Of a stretch of DNA of 64,000 bases, positions 33,154 through 41,413 are shown piece after piece. The notes under the pieces are model-generated. The model was not told the origin of the DNA. It saw nothing but the letters and a program-made list of their open reading frames with translations, and searched no databases. The stretch's first letter is position 1. Every line of letters begins with the position of its first letter. Made by a program: the position numbers and the translations under genes. The stretch is taken from NCBI GenBank assembly GCA_044222225.1, contig JBGANR010000003.1:179210-243209 (forward strand), given 5' to 3'. Source of the stretch: JBGANR01 sp044222225 (lineage in GTDB: Bacteria > Actinomycetota > Actinomycetes > Mycobacteriales > Mycobacteriaceae).

Positions 33154-34134
33154 TCAGCGTCCGAACTCCGACACCAGCAGCTCGACGGTCTTGGTCGCGC
33201 TGTAGTAGTCGAGCCGGAACGCCGCCGATCCGAGCGAGTACACGCGTCGGCCGGTCACCGCGGGGGTGTTGGCGACGAGCGGGTCGGCGGCGAACCGGGT
33301 CACATCGTCCGGTTTGCCCAGCGGGACGACGAACAGGGTCTTGGCGCCCTGGAACGCATACGGCATGTTCTCGACGGTCACCGACACGGAATCGGTGCCC
33401 GCTTTCGCCGCGTACTCGGCGGGCACATCGTGATAGGTGAAGCCCAGCGAGGTCAGCAGACCGCCCTGCGGCGTCGCCGAGGTGAACGCGCGCGCACCGT
33501 CGGCCCCCAGGTAGGCGAGCGCGGTCACCGGCTGCTCCGGCAGCTTGATCCGTGCCGCCTGACCGGCCACCCACTTCTCGTAGTCTGCGAGGACGGTGCG
33601 TCCGGCGTCCTCCAGGCCGACGGCCCGGGCGACCTGCTCCGTGAGCTTCTGCCAGGTCACCGTGCCGTAGTCGAACAGCAGCGTCGGCGCGATCTCGCTG
33701 AGCTGGCCGTACGCCTCCCGGGTGGAGTCACCGCCGTTCGCCGATCCGATGATGAGGTCCGGCTTCAGTACGTCGATCGCGTCGAGGTCGAGCTGCAGAT
33801 TCGGGTAGGCGACCTTGACCCCGCGGTCGTCGGCGACCTTGGCCCACTGCGAGAAGAAGCCCTTGCCGTCGGTCAACGGCGTGACGGTCGTGGCCGCCGT
33901 ACCGACCAGCGGCGCCTCGATCGACAGGAGCGCACCCGTGATCGAGGGTGACGTGGAGACGATGCGCAGCGGTTTCGCCGCGAGCTCGGTGCTGCCGGCC
34001 GCGTGCTCGATCGTGCGCGGCCAGCCCGCGTCCGAGGCCGTGCCGGGACCGTCGTCCGAGGGGCTCGTACAGCCGGTGAGCACCAGGGCCGCCGCCGACA
34101 CGGCGAACAGCATGGCGCGGACAGATCGGGACAT
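33154..34134 (-). CDS. Siderophore-binding lipoprotein (FepB-like)
   Basis: A 326-residue surface lipoprotein. The signal peptide ends in the lipobox LTGC (Cys near residue 22). The mature part has the two-lobe helical-bridge layout of FepB/FhuD-type proteins: RIVSTSPSITGALLSI, then DVLKPDLIIGSANGG, then the C-terminal GSAAFRLDYYSATKTVELLV. It is the first gene of the uptake operon. An IdeR-type iron box lies 68-86 bases upstream, consistent with expression under iron limitation. Confidence 0.93.
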   Translation of the reverse strand: MSRSVRAMLFAVSAAALVLTGCTSPSDDGPGTASDAGWPRTIEHAAGSTELAAKPLRIVSTSPSITGALLSIEAPLVGTAATTVTPLTDGKGFFSQWAKVADDRGVKVAYPNLQLDLDAIDVLKPDLIIGSANGGDSTREAYGQLSEIAPTLLFDYGTVTWQKLTEQVARAVGLEDAGRTVLADYEKWVAGQAARIKLPEQPVTALAYLGADGARAFTSATPQGGLLTSLGFTYHDVPAEYAAKAGTDSVSVTVENMPYAFQGAKTLFVVPLGKPDDVTRFAADPLVANTPAVTGRRVYSLGSAAFRLDYYSATKTVELLVSEFGR

Positions 34135-34201
34135 GCGAGGGAGTCCTCCTCGAGGGCGGTGGTGTGGGACGGCGCTCGCGACCAGACGCGCGGCGCCGAG
34201 A

Positions 34202-34220
34202 TAAGTGTAGGCTTAGCTTG
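34202..34220. promoter_or_regulatory. Probable IdeR/DmdR iron box
   Basis: TAAGTGTAGGCTTAGCTTG shares about 12 of 19 positions with the IdeR consensus TTAGGTTAGGCTAACCTAA, including the central TAGGCT. It lies in the divergent gap between the binding protein (34134) and the AraC-type regulator (34250), so it could act on both. Confidence 0.6.
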
Positions 34221-34249
34221 TTCCGTACAAGTACTCCCAGGGCGCCATC

Positions 34250-35854
34250 TTGTTACCACCTCTTGACGCACGTCCCATCCCGGCGAGCACGGCCCCGGCC
34301 ACGACCTCACGGGTCGAACTCGTGCTCGCCGTACTCGCCGGAACCGCGCGCGTCGAGGCGGAAGGCGAGCTGTACCGGGCGGACGCCGGGGAGGCGCTGC
34401 TCGTCCGCGCGGGCGTCGAGTACACGATGGCCACCGACGACGGATCGGTCGCCGTTCCGATCCTCATGCCCGCCGACCGATCCGCATCGGCGCCGGCGCC
34501 GGTGACCCGCATCGCCGTCACCCCGGCGTGGCAGGACCGGCTCATCTACGAGCTCGTCCGCAACCTGGGCTATCTCCACGGCGACGCCACCGAAGACCGG
34601 GCGCTGCGCGAACTGGCCGCGGTCGCCGGTTCGGCCGCCGACGCGGGCGAGAGCATCCTCCCGCTGGCCCTCCCCCACTCACCCGAGACGATCCAGGTGG
34701 CCCACGCCGTGCTCCGCGCCCCCGAGAGCCCGGAGCGGCCCGCTCAGCACGCGGCACGCGTCGGCATCAGCGAACGCACGTTGCAGCGACGCTTCACCGC
34801 CGAGACCGGGCTGTCCTTCACTGCATGGCGCACGCATGCCCGGATCGCGGCGGGGGCGCAGCACCTGGCCGACGGGCGCGACGTGGGATGGGCGGCCACG
34901 CAGGTGGGCTTCAGCACCGCGAGCTCGTTCACCCGCGCCTTCCGCGAGCACTGCGGCGACACCCCGGGGCGGTACCGCGCCCGACACCACGCGACGCCCG
35001 CCGCCCCCGAACCTGAGTTGACCGACGCCCTGCTCTCCCCGGCCCCCGGCCCGGCACCGTCCTGGCCCGCCAACGAGACGTGGCCGCGGATCAACAGCAG
35101 CCACGTCGCCGTCTGGGTGTATCGGGGCCGCGCGCGAGCCGAGATCGCCGATCGGGTCTTCACGCTGCGCCGGGGCGAGGCCGTCATCCTGCCCGCGGGC
35201 GTCAGCACCCGGGTGTACGTCGATCGCGGCTCACTGCTGCTGCCGCTCGGATTCCGCGCCGCCCCGGGGGTACCGGTCCACCTCGACCGGCTCGCCACGA
35301 CCGTGTTCTCCCCCGCCGACGAGTTGTTCCTGCTGCACGGCGTCGTGGCGACCTACACCCCGCTGCGGCCGTCGGGGCACCGCGTCACCGACCTGTTCGA
35401 CGAGGTCGCGACCCGCACCGTGGGGCGCGGCGGCCGCGAGACGCGCACCACCGTCGCCGCGCTCACCGCCCGGCTCGCCGCCGATCCCTGCGACACGAGC
35501 GGTCTCGACGAGTGGGCGCAGCGGCTCGGCACCTCGCCCGCCGACCTGCGTCGGGACTTCCGCGCCGAGACCGGCACCACATTGAACAGATGGCGGGCGC
35601 TCGTGCGGATGACGCACGCCCGCGAACAACTCACCCTGGGCATACCGCCGGGGGTCGTCGCCCGCAACCTCGGCTACGCGCACCCGCCGGCGTTCACCCG
35701 GGCCTTCCGCGCCGTGCACGGCGTCGGCCCACAGGAGTTCCTCACCGACGAGGCGGCGCGGACGGCGAGCGCCGAGTGGCGCACCTGCGATCCCGCACGC
35801 TTCGCCGGCGGCCGCAAGAAGCGCCCCGAGGCACCGATTTCGCTGCGAAAGTGA
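34250..35854 (+). CDS. Double AraC-type regulator (two sensor plus two HTH units in one chain)
   Basis: A 534-residue protein, about twice the normal AraC length. It contains two successive halves: a cupin-like segment and HTH_18 domain at about residues 165-245 (GISERTLQRRFTAETGLSF, then VGFSTASSFTRAFREH), and a second set ending in an HTH at about 420-505 (LGTSPADLRRDFRAETGTT, then LGYAHPPAFTRAFRAVHG). The halves look like an in-frame duplication. The TTG at 34250 is a tentative start. It is divergent from the siderophore-uptake operon and probably regulates it. Its last codons and stop lie within IS-like repeats. Confidence 0.85.
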   Translation: MLPPLDARPIPASTAPATTSRVELVLAVLAGTARVEAEGELYRADAGEALLVRAGVEYTMATDDGSVAVPILMPADRSASAPAPVTRIAVTPAWQDRLIYELVRNLGYLHGDATEDRALRELAAVAGSAADAGESILPLALPHSPETIQVAHAVLRAPESPERPAQHAARVGISERTLQRRFTAETGLSFTAWRTHARIAAGAQHLADGRDVGWAATQVGFSTASSFTRAFREHCGDTPGRYRARHHATPAAPEPELTDALLSPAPGPAPSWPANETWPRINSSHVAVWVYRGRARAEIADRVFTLRRGEAVILPAGVSTRVYVDRGSLLLPLGFRAAPGVPVHLDRLATTVFSPADELFLLHGVVATYTPLRPSGHRVTDLFDEVATRTVGRGGRETRTTVAALTARLAADPCDTSGLDEWAQRLGTSPADLRRDFRAETGTTLNRWRALVRMTHAREQLTLGIPPGVVARNLGYAHPPAFTRAFRAVHGVGPQEFLTDEAARTASAEWRTCDPARFAGGRKKRPEAPISLRK

Positions 35855-35934
35855 CATCGACCGTCCTGCTAAAGTGACATCAGGAGCCCTGCGAAAGTGA
35901 CATCAGAGCACCTGCTAAACCAGCATCAGGGCGA
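35843..35934. repeat. Four tandem 23-bp repeats, probable end of a lost IS21-type element
   Basis: Units start at 35843, 35866, 35889 and 35912 with an exact 23-base period. The core is CTGC[G/T]AAAGTGACATC; the fourth copy has diverged (CTGCTAAACCAGCATC). In reverse they read GATGTCACTTT-GCAG, the type of multiple terminal repeat found in actinobacterial IS21-family elements. No istA/istB gene is present. The regulator's stop codon is inside the first copy. Confidence 0.65.
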
Positions 35935-35945
35935 GGTGACCATCC

Positions 35946-37190
35946 GTGACCAGCAACGATCCCTACCTTCGACGCCATGTCGACGACGCCCTCGACGTGC
36001 TCCTCGGCGAGCTGTCGGCGATCATGCTCACCGGGCCACGAGGCTGTGGCAAGACCACCACCGCACTGCGGCGGGCCCGGTCGGTGATGCGACTCGATCG
36101 TCCGGAGGAGGCCGGTGTCTTCCGCGCGGCACCCGACGCCGTGTTGGCGGCGCAGCCGACCCCCGTATTGATCGACGAGTGGCAGGTGGTGCCCGAATCG
36201 ATGGGCGCCGTCAAGAGAGCGGTGGACACAGAGTCGGGCGCCGGCAGATTTCTGCTCACCGGAAGTGTGCGGGGACGTCAGGACTCGGCCGGATGGCCTG
36301 CCACCGGCCGGGTGGTTCCACTCGCCATGTACGGCCTCACCGTCGGCGAACTCCAACGACGTCCCCTGGCCGCCGGGGCCGTCGAGCGGCTGTTCGGCCA
36401 GGACGACCCGGCCGTCGCCACCCTCGAATCGGCGCCGGATCTCGTCGACTATCTCGATCACGCCATCGCCGGCAGCTTCCCCGCTGCCGTCGGACTCAGC
36501 GACTTCGGTCGGTCCACCTGGTACGAGGGCTATGTCGACCAGTTGATCCGCCACGACGTCGCCGCCCTCATGGGAACGCGTTCCCCCACCGGACTGATGG
36601 CCGCACTGCGGGCCGTCGCGCTGAACACGGCCGGGCTTCCCGCGCTCTCGACGCTGGCCGAGGCCGCGCGGCTCGACCAACGCACCCTGAAGGTCTACCT
36701 CGATCTGTTCGAGGATCTGGGCATCATCACGCGTCTTCCGGCGTGGACGACCAATCGCCTCAGCCGCATGGTGAAGACACCCAAATACCACATCCTCGAT
36801 CCGGGTCTGGCGGCTCACCTCGTGGGCGACACGAAGGCGGGGGTCCTGCGCAACAACGATCGACTCGGCCGGCTGATCGATACCTTCGTGTACGCCCAGA
36901 TCTGCCCGCTGCTGCAACTCACCGCTCCGTCGATCACCGCGTACCACCTCCGCGACAGAAACCACGACCGCGAAGTCGATATCGTCCTCGAATCCGCCTC
37001 CGGCAGGGTCGTGGGAATCGAGATCAAGGCTGGCGCCACCGTCGATGTGCGAAGCGCGCGGCACCTGGCGTGGCTACGCGATCGGCTCGGCGACCAGTTC
37101 CATCGCGGCGTCGTGTTCCACACCGGCACCACCGTCTATCCGCTCGGTGACAGATTGTGGGCGATGCCGATCGCCGCGCTGTGGCACTGA
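35946..37190 (+). CDS. DUF4143-type P-loop ATPase
   Basis: A 414-residue AAA_14/DUF4143 protein. Walker A is LTGPRGCGKTTTAL (about residues 28-41) and Walker B is VLIDEWQVVP. A winged-helix region follows (STLAEAARLDQRTLKVYLDLF). The C-terminus carries a restriction-endonuclease-like core, HDREVDIVLE and VGIEIKAG. GTG 35946 has GAGGTG upstream. These proteins are widespread, often mobile, and of unknown function. It starts 11 bases after an IS-like repeat array and precedes a broken DUF6247 gene. Confidence 0.9.
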   Translation: MTSNDPYLRRHVDDALDVLLGELSAIMLTGPRGCGKTTTALRRARSVMRLDRPEEAGVFRAAPDAVLAAQPTPVLIDEWQVVPESMGAVKRAVDTESGAGRFLLTGSVRGRQDSAGWPATGRVVPLAMYGLTVGELQRRPLAAGAVERLFGQDDPAVATLESAPDLVDYLDHAIAGSFPAAVGLSDFGRSTWYEGYVDQLIRHDVAALMGTRSPTGLMAALRAVALNTAGLPALSTLAEAARLDQRTLKVYLDLFEDLGIITRLPAWTTNRLSRMVKTPKYHILDPGLAAHLVGDTKAGVLRNNDRLGRLIDTFVYAQICPLLQLTAPSITAYHLRDRNHDREVDIVLESASGRVVGIEIKAGATVDVRSARHLAWLRDRLGDQFHRGVVFHTGTTVYPLGDRLWAMPIAALWH

Positions 37191-37285
37191 GGACCATCAC
37201 CGAGTACCACCGACGTCACCCTGGCCTGAAATCGACGAGGAGATCGACGTCACCGGCCACCGGATCGAAACGCTACTGTGGACCG

Positions 37286-37493
37286 GTGACCGCAGCGGAG
37301 ACGAACCCGCTCGACGTGTCGCCGGTGCCGACTCTGCCCCGAGACGACGCCGACGTCGATCCGTGACGCACTGATCGACGAAGAACGCATCGAGTTCGAA
37401 CGGGATTACCGCGCGGCGATGGCTGTCGCCGCCCGCACGATGGACCTGACCGCGGTTCTGGACGTCCTACGTAACTATCACCGGATCGGCTGA
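37286..37493 (+). pseudogene. DUF6247-like small protein, frame-broken
   Basis: From GTG 37286 the first 27 codons (TAAETNPLDVSPVPTLPRD onward) end at TGA 37364-37366. The next frame, from about 37358, continues SIRDALIDEERIEFERDY and LTAVLDVLRNYHRIG to TGA 37493, the typical helical body of DUF6247 proteins (small, antitoxin-like). Joining the two needs one extra base removed or two (or eight) missing bases restored. Loss of one copy of a TCGATCCG duplication would fit. No toxin gene is adjacent. Confidence 0.55.
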
Positions 37494-37508
37494 CCGAAGC
37501 CGCACACC

Positions 37509-40500
37509 TCAACCACACGGCGCCACATACGCCACATCAGGCAGATACTGCTCCCAGACCTCGCGCGTCAGCTCACCTCCGCTGACGCGGCAGATGCGCT
37601 CGGTCTGGTCCTCCGGGCGCAGGTTCCACCAGCGCAACGACTGCCTGCCGCCGGCGAAGAGCAGGCTCGGGGAGACGAAGGTCAGCCGCTGGCTCGCCGC
37701 CACCGACGGCGACAGGGACTGGCTGCCGAGCCGCCGCGGCGACGCCGGATCGGCGAGACCCCAAACGTCGACGGACTGGTCGGTGGCCGCCGCGAGCAGC
37801 CCGCCGTCGGTGCTCACCGCGACGGACGCGGCCCGTCCGAGCAACGGCACCGTGTCCGCCGCCATCGGTTCGGAGTCCGCCGGATCCGCGGCCGCGGCGT
37901 CGTCCTCCGCGCCGACGTCCCACACCTTGAGCGCCCGGTCCTCGCCCACCGAATAGAGGTGACGCCCGTCCGGGGACACGGCGAGCTCGCTCACCGCCGC
38001 GGCGTGCCCGCGCAGCGGCGCCGGTGAGACGGGCGGCACTCCGTTCCGCTCGGCGATCCGCCAGCGGTGCACGAGGTGATCGGCGCTGGCCGCGTACAAC
38101 GTCCGCCCGTCGGCGCTGAACTGCACCTCGTTGATGAAGCCCCGCGGCCCGGTCAGCGGCGGGCCCAGCGACACGGGCCGAGCGGGGTCGGCAACGTCCC
38201 AGAGCTGCAACGACGTGTCGTCGAAACCGGTGACGAGCGTTCTGCCGTCGGGCGTGAGCTGCGCGACGTTGGTGAACCGGGTCCCGACCTCCAGCGGCCG
38301 CCCCAGCAGTCGCGGCCGCTCCGGCGCGGCGATGTCGTAGAGATAGACGCGCCGGCCGCTGCTCATGCCGACGACGAGCAGCCTGCCGTCGGCGCTGAGC
38401 CACGGGTAGGTGCCGCCCGTCGACACCTCCGGAAGCGTGATCTCGGCCAGTCGCCGCGGCCTCGTCGGCTCCGCGATGTTCCACAGGATCACCCGTTTGT
38501 CGGCCGCCCCGGTCGCGAGCAGCCTGCCGTCGCCGCCGACCGCGGGCCGGGTGATCTTGTCGCCGTGCGCGGGCAGGTCCGTCCCCGGGAGATCCCAGGT
38601 CGCGATCTCGCCCCCGGCGCCGACGGTGAAGACGCGCTCGGGCGACTCGTAGACGGCCGCGATGAGGGCGCCGCGGGTCGTCCGCAGCGGCTGGCCGTAC
38701 TCGGTGATGCCGACGTCCGGCCGGGTGAGGTCCCACCGGCGCGCCGTGCCGTCGAAACCCGACGTGAGCAGCGTCGATCCATCGGGCGAGAAGACGACCG
38801 ACCAGATCGGTGCGTTGTGTCCGAACAGCGAGCGGCCGACCTGCCGCGGCTCCGATCCCGGCTGCGGCGTTCCACCACCGCCGCCGACGTCCCACACCTG
38901 GGCCGTGCCGTCGTCCGAACCGGCCGCGACGAGCCGGCCGTCGTCGCTGATCGCCACCGAGTGCGCGCCGCTCGTGAACCGCGTCGGCAGCGCGGCGATC
39001 CGGCTCGGCTGCTCGGGATCGGCGATGTTCCACATGGTGACGCTGCGGTCGTCTGAGCCGACGACCATCCAGCCGCCCGAGCGGGCGACCGCGACCGTCC
39101 GCACCGGCCCGCCGGCCGGGATCGTCGCCGCGGGCCGATAACCGTCGCCGCCGCGCACCCAGACGACGACCGAGCCCGAATCGTGCGTCGAGACGAGGGT
39201 TCCCGACGCGGCGAACCGCAGGATGTACCCGACGCCGGACTCGCCGGGCGGCGTCAGCGTCTGCATCGGACGCGGCCGGTCGGGATCGGTGGTGTCCCAC
39301 AGCCGGATCGTGCGGTCGCTGCCGGCCGTCGCCAGCGTGACGCCGTCGGGCGCGAACGCGACGGACGTGACGAAACCACGGTGCCCGGTCAACGCCTGCG
39401 CGTACGCCTGCGGCCGCTCCGGATCGGCGACGTTCCACAACTTGACGGTGCCGTCGTAGCTGGCCGTCGCGAGCAGGTGCCGCGGGGCCGCGTAGGCGAG
39501 GTCGTAGATCGGTCCGTCGTGCGCCGGCGTCGCGGTGGCGAGCGGTGAACTCTGCGTGCGGACGACCTGGACCTGCGCGTCGAGATCGCCCGGTCGCTGC
39601 CGGAAGGCCGCGAGCGCGAACTGCGCGGCCAGCGTCGGATCGGACGCCTGCAGCCGCCCGGCCAGCTCGACGATGCTGGTGAACCGCGCGTCGTCGCGCT
39701 GCGCGTCGGACGACTGCTTCTGCCGGAACATGACCACCGACAGCACCGTCAGCACCACCGCGATGACGACGACGCCGGCGAAGGACGCCCGCCGGAGCCG
39801 GACCGCGCGGACCATCCGCTCCCGCGACGCGGCCATGAAGGCGGTGACGTCGGCGGGCAGATAGGGACGTTCGAGCAGCTCCCGGGCCTGCTCGTAGCGT
39901 CCGGCCGAGTACAGCAGGTCTGTGCGCCGGCCGGCGTGCCGCCAGGCGCCCGCGTCGTCGGTCACCCGGTGCAGCCGAGGCGCGATCCGGCGGTCGCGCT
40001 CGATGAGCGCCGCCAGCCGCGGCCACGCCGTGAGGACGACGTCGTGAACGAGCTCGACCGTGTCCTCGGCCACGGTGATCAGGCGCGCGTCGGCGAAGGT
40101 GTCGATGACGGCGTCGAGTTCGCCGGTGTCCGGGAAGCGCGAGCGCAGGTCCGCGCGGGTGGCCGCGACACGCGTCGCCGCCCCGTCCGGCGCGACCCGG
40201 ACGAGCGAGAGCAGGAACGCCTCGCCGAGCCCGTGCCGCGCTTCGCCGAGCCGCTGCCAGGCCCGCTCCCCCGATTCGGCCAGCGCCGACGAGACGCCGC
40301 CCGCCGCCCGGTAGTCGGCGAGCGTCAGCCTGGCCTTCTTCCGCCGTACCCACGTGCCCTGCAGGACGTGCGCGAGCAGCGGCAGCCGACCGGCCCGCGA
40401 TCCGGGCGCGACTCCGGCGTTGACGTCGTCGACGATCGCGTCCGGCAACCCCGCCTCGACCTGCACTCCCGCGGCCCTGGCCGGACCGACGACGACCTCG

Positions 40501-41384
40501 CGCAACTGCGCGTCGGACATCTCCTGCACGACGAGGCAGCGGTGTTCGAGCGCCGTCGCGAGCACCGGATCGGCCGCGACCTCCTCGAAGACGTCGGCGC
40601 GGGCACCGAACACGACGACGACGCCCGGCTGCCCGGCGAGCTCGGCGACCCGCTCGGTGAGCCGCGCGCGCTCGGCGGCACTCCAGGCCGGCGAATGGAC
40701 GATGTCCTCGTACTGATCGACGACGATCACCGTCAGATCGGCGCCTCGCTCGACGTCCGGCGGCAGGCCGAGCCGCTCGGCACTCGGCGGCTCCGGCCGC
40801 GCCCGGTGGACCACCCAGCCCGGCCGGCCGGCGAGCCCCCGCGCGAGGCCCGCGCCGAGGAGTGAGGACTTGCCGGCGCCCGACACCCCTGTGACCAGCA
40901 CGATCGCCGCCGTCTCGGCGCGCTCGGCATCGGCGGCGGCCACGAGCTGCAGCAGCCTGCGGATGACGTCGTCACGCCCGAAGTAGACGGCGCTGTCGTC
41001 GGCCGTCATGGCGGCGAGCCCGACGAACGGATTGACCACGTCCACCACGCCGCACGGCACGGATTCGCGGACGGCGGGCGCCCGGGCCGCGGTCCACCAC
41101 CGGCGCCAGTCCTCGATCGACGGGACGTCGACGGCCCCGCGTCCGCGGGCCTGCAGCGTGAGCCAGACGAGGACCGGCTCGATCGCGCCGAAGTCGGCGG
41201 GCAGATGCTTGCCCTTGCGCCAGTCGCTGACACGCTGCACCGACACGGACGTCCGTCCGCCGGCCATCCGCTCGGCACCCCGGACGACGGCCGCGTACGT
41301 CGGACCGCCGGCCGACGCGAAGAGCCGCGCGAGTCGTTCGCCGAAACGCTCGACGGGCGACGATGCGCTCGCCTGGCCTGTCAC
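37509..41384 (-). CDS. nSTAND P-loop NTPase with membrane helix and WD40 propellers
   Basis: A 1291-residue signalling NTPase. Residues 1-100 hold an HTH-like segment (VQRVSDWRKGKHLPADFG). The nSTAND NTPase follows, with Walker A GVSGAGKSS at 166-173 and Walker B LTVIVVDQYEDI at about 217-228, then a winged-helix-like part to about 510. One membrane helix (SFAGVVVIAVVLTVLSVV) lies at about 533-551. From about 620 there are some twelve to fourteen WD40 repeats (for example TASYDGTVKLWNVADPERP and SDRTIRLWDTTDPDRP), enough for two propellers. GTG 41384 is used because further upstream the frame carries no such domain. Role unknown; probably a sensor scaffold. Confidence 0.88.
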   Translation of the reverse strand: MTGQASASSPVERFGERLARLFASAGGPTYAAVVRGAERMAGGRTSVSVQRVSDWRKGKHLPADFGAIEPVLVWLTLQARGRGAVDVPSIEDWRRWWTAARAPAVRESVPCGVVDVVNPFVGLAAMTADDSAVYFGRDDVIRRLLQLVAAADAERAETAAIVLVTGVSGAGKSSLLGAGLARGLAGRPGWVVHRARPEPPSAERLGLPPDVERGADLTVIVVDQYEDIVHSPAWSAAERARLTERVAELAGQPGVVVVFGARADVFEEVAADPVLATALEHRCLVVQEMSDAQLREVVVGPARAAGVQVEAGLPDAIVDDVNAGVAPGSRAGRLPLLAHVLQGTWVRRKKARLTLADYRAAGGVSSALAESGERAWQRLGEARHGLGEAFLLSLVRVAPDGAATRVAATRADLRSRFPDTGELDAVIDTFADARLITVAEDTVELVHDVVLTAWPRLAALIERDRRIAPRLHRVTDDAGAWRHAGRRTDLLYSAGRYEQARELLERPYLPADVTAFMAASRERMVRAVRLRRASFAGVVVIAVVLTVLSVVMFRQKQSSDAQRDDARFTSIVELAGRLQASDPTLAAQFALAAFRQRPGDLDAQVQVVRTQSSPLATATPAHDGPIYDLAYAAPRHLLATASYDGTVKLWNVADPERPQAYAQALTGHRGFVTSVAFAPDGVTLATAGSDRTIRLWDTTDPDRPRPMQTLTPPGESGVGYILRFAASGTLVSTHDSGSVVVWVRGGDGYRPAATIPAGGPVRTVAVARSGGWMVVGSDDRSVTMWNIADPEQPSRIAALPTRFTSGAHSVAISDDGRLVAAGSDDGTAQVWDVGGGGGTPQPGSEPRQVGRSLFGHNAPIWSVVFSPDGSTLLTSGFDGTARRWDLTRPDVGITEYGQPLRTTRGALIAAVYESPERVFTVGAGGEIATWDLPGTDLPAHGDKITRPAVGGDGRLLATGAADKRVILWNIAEPTRPRRLAEITLPEVSTGGTYPWLSADGRLLVVGMSSGRRVYLYDIAAPERPRLLGRPLEVGTRFTNVAQLTPDGRTLVTGFDDTSLQLWDVADPARPVSLGPPLTGPRGFINEVQFSADGRTLYAASADHLVHRWRIAERNGVPPVSPAPLRGHAAAVSELAVSPDGRHLYSVGEDRALKVWDVGAEDDAAAADPADSEPMAADTVPLLGRAASVAVSTDGGLLAAATDQSVDVWGLADPASPRRLGSQSLSPSVAASQRLTFVSPSLLFAGGRQSLRWWNLRPEDQTERICRVSGGELTREVWEQYLPDVAYVAPCG

Positions 41385-41413
41385 GGTCTGATCGTAGGCG
41401 GTTCGGCCGACAC

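Noticed and set aside
35843..35934. CRISPR array
   Set aside because: The units are contiguous with period 23 and no unique spacers, and no cas genes are nearby.
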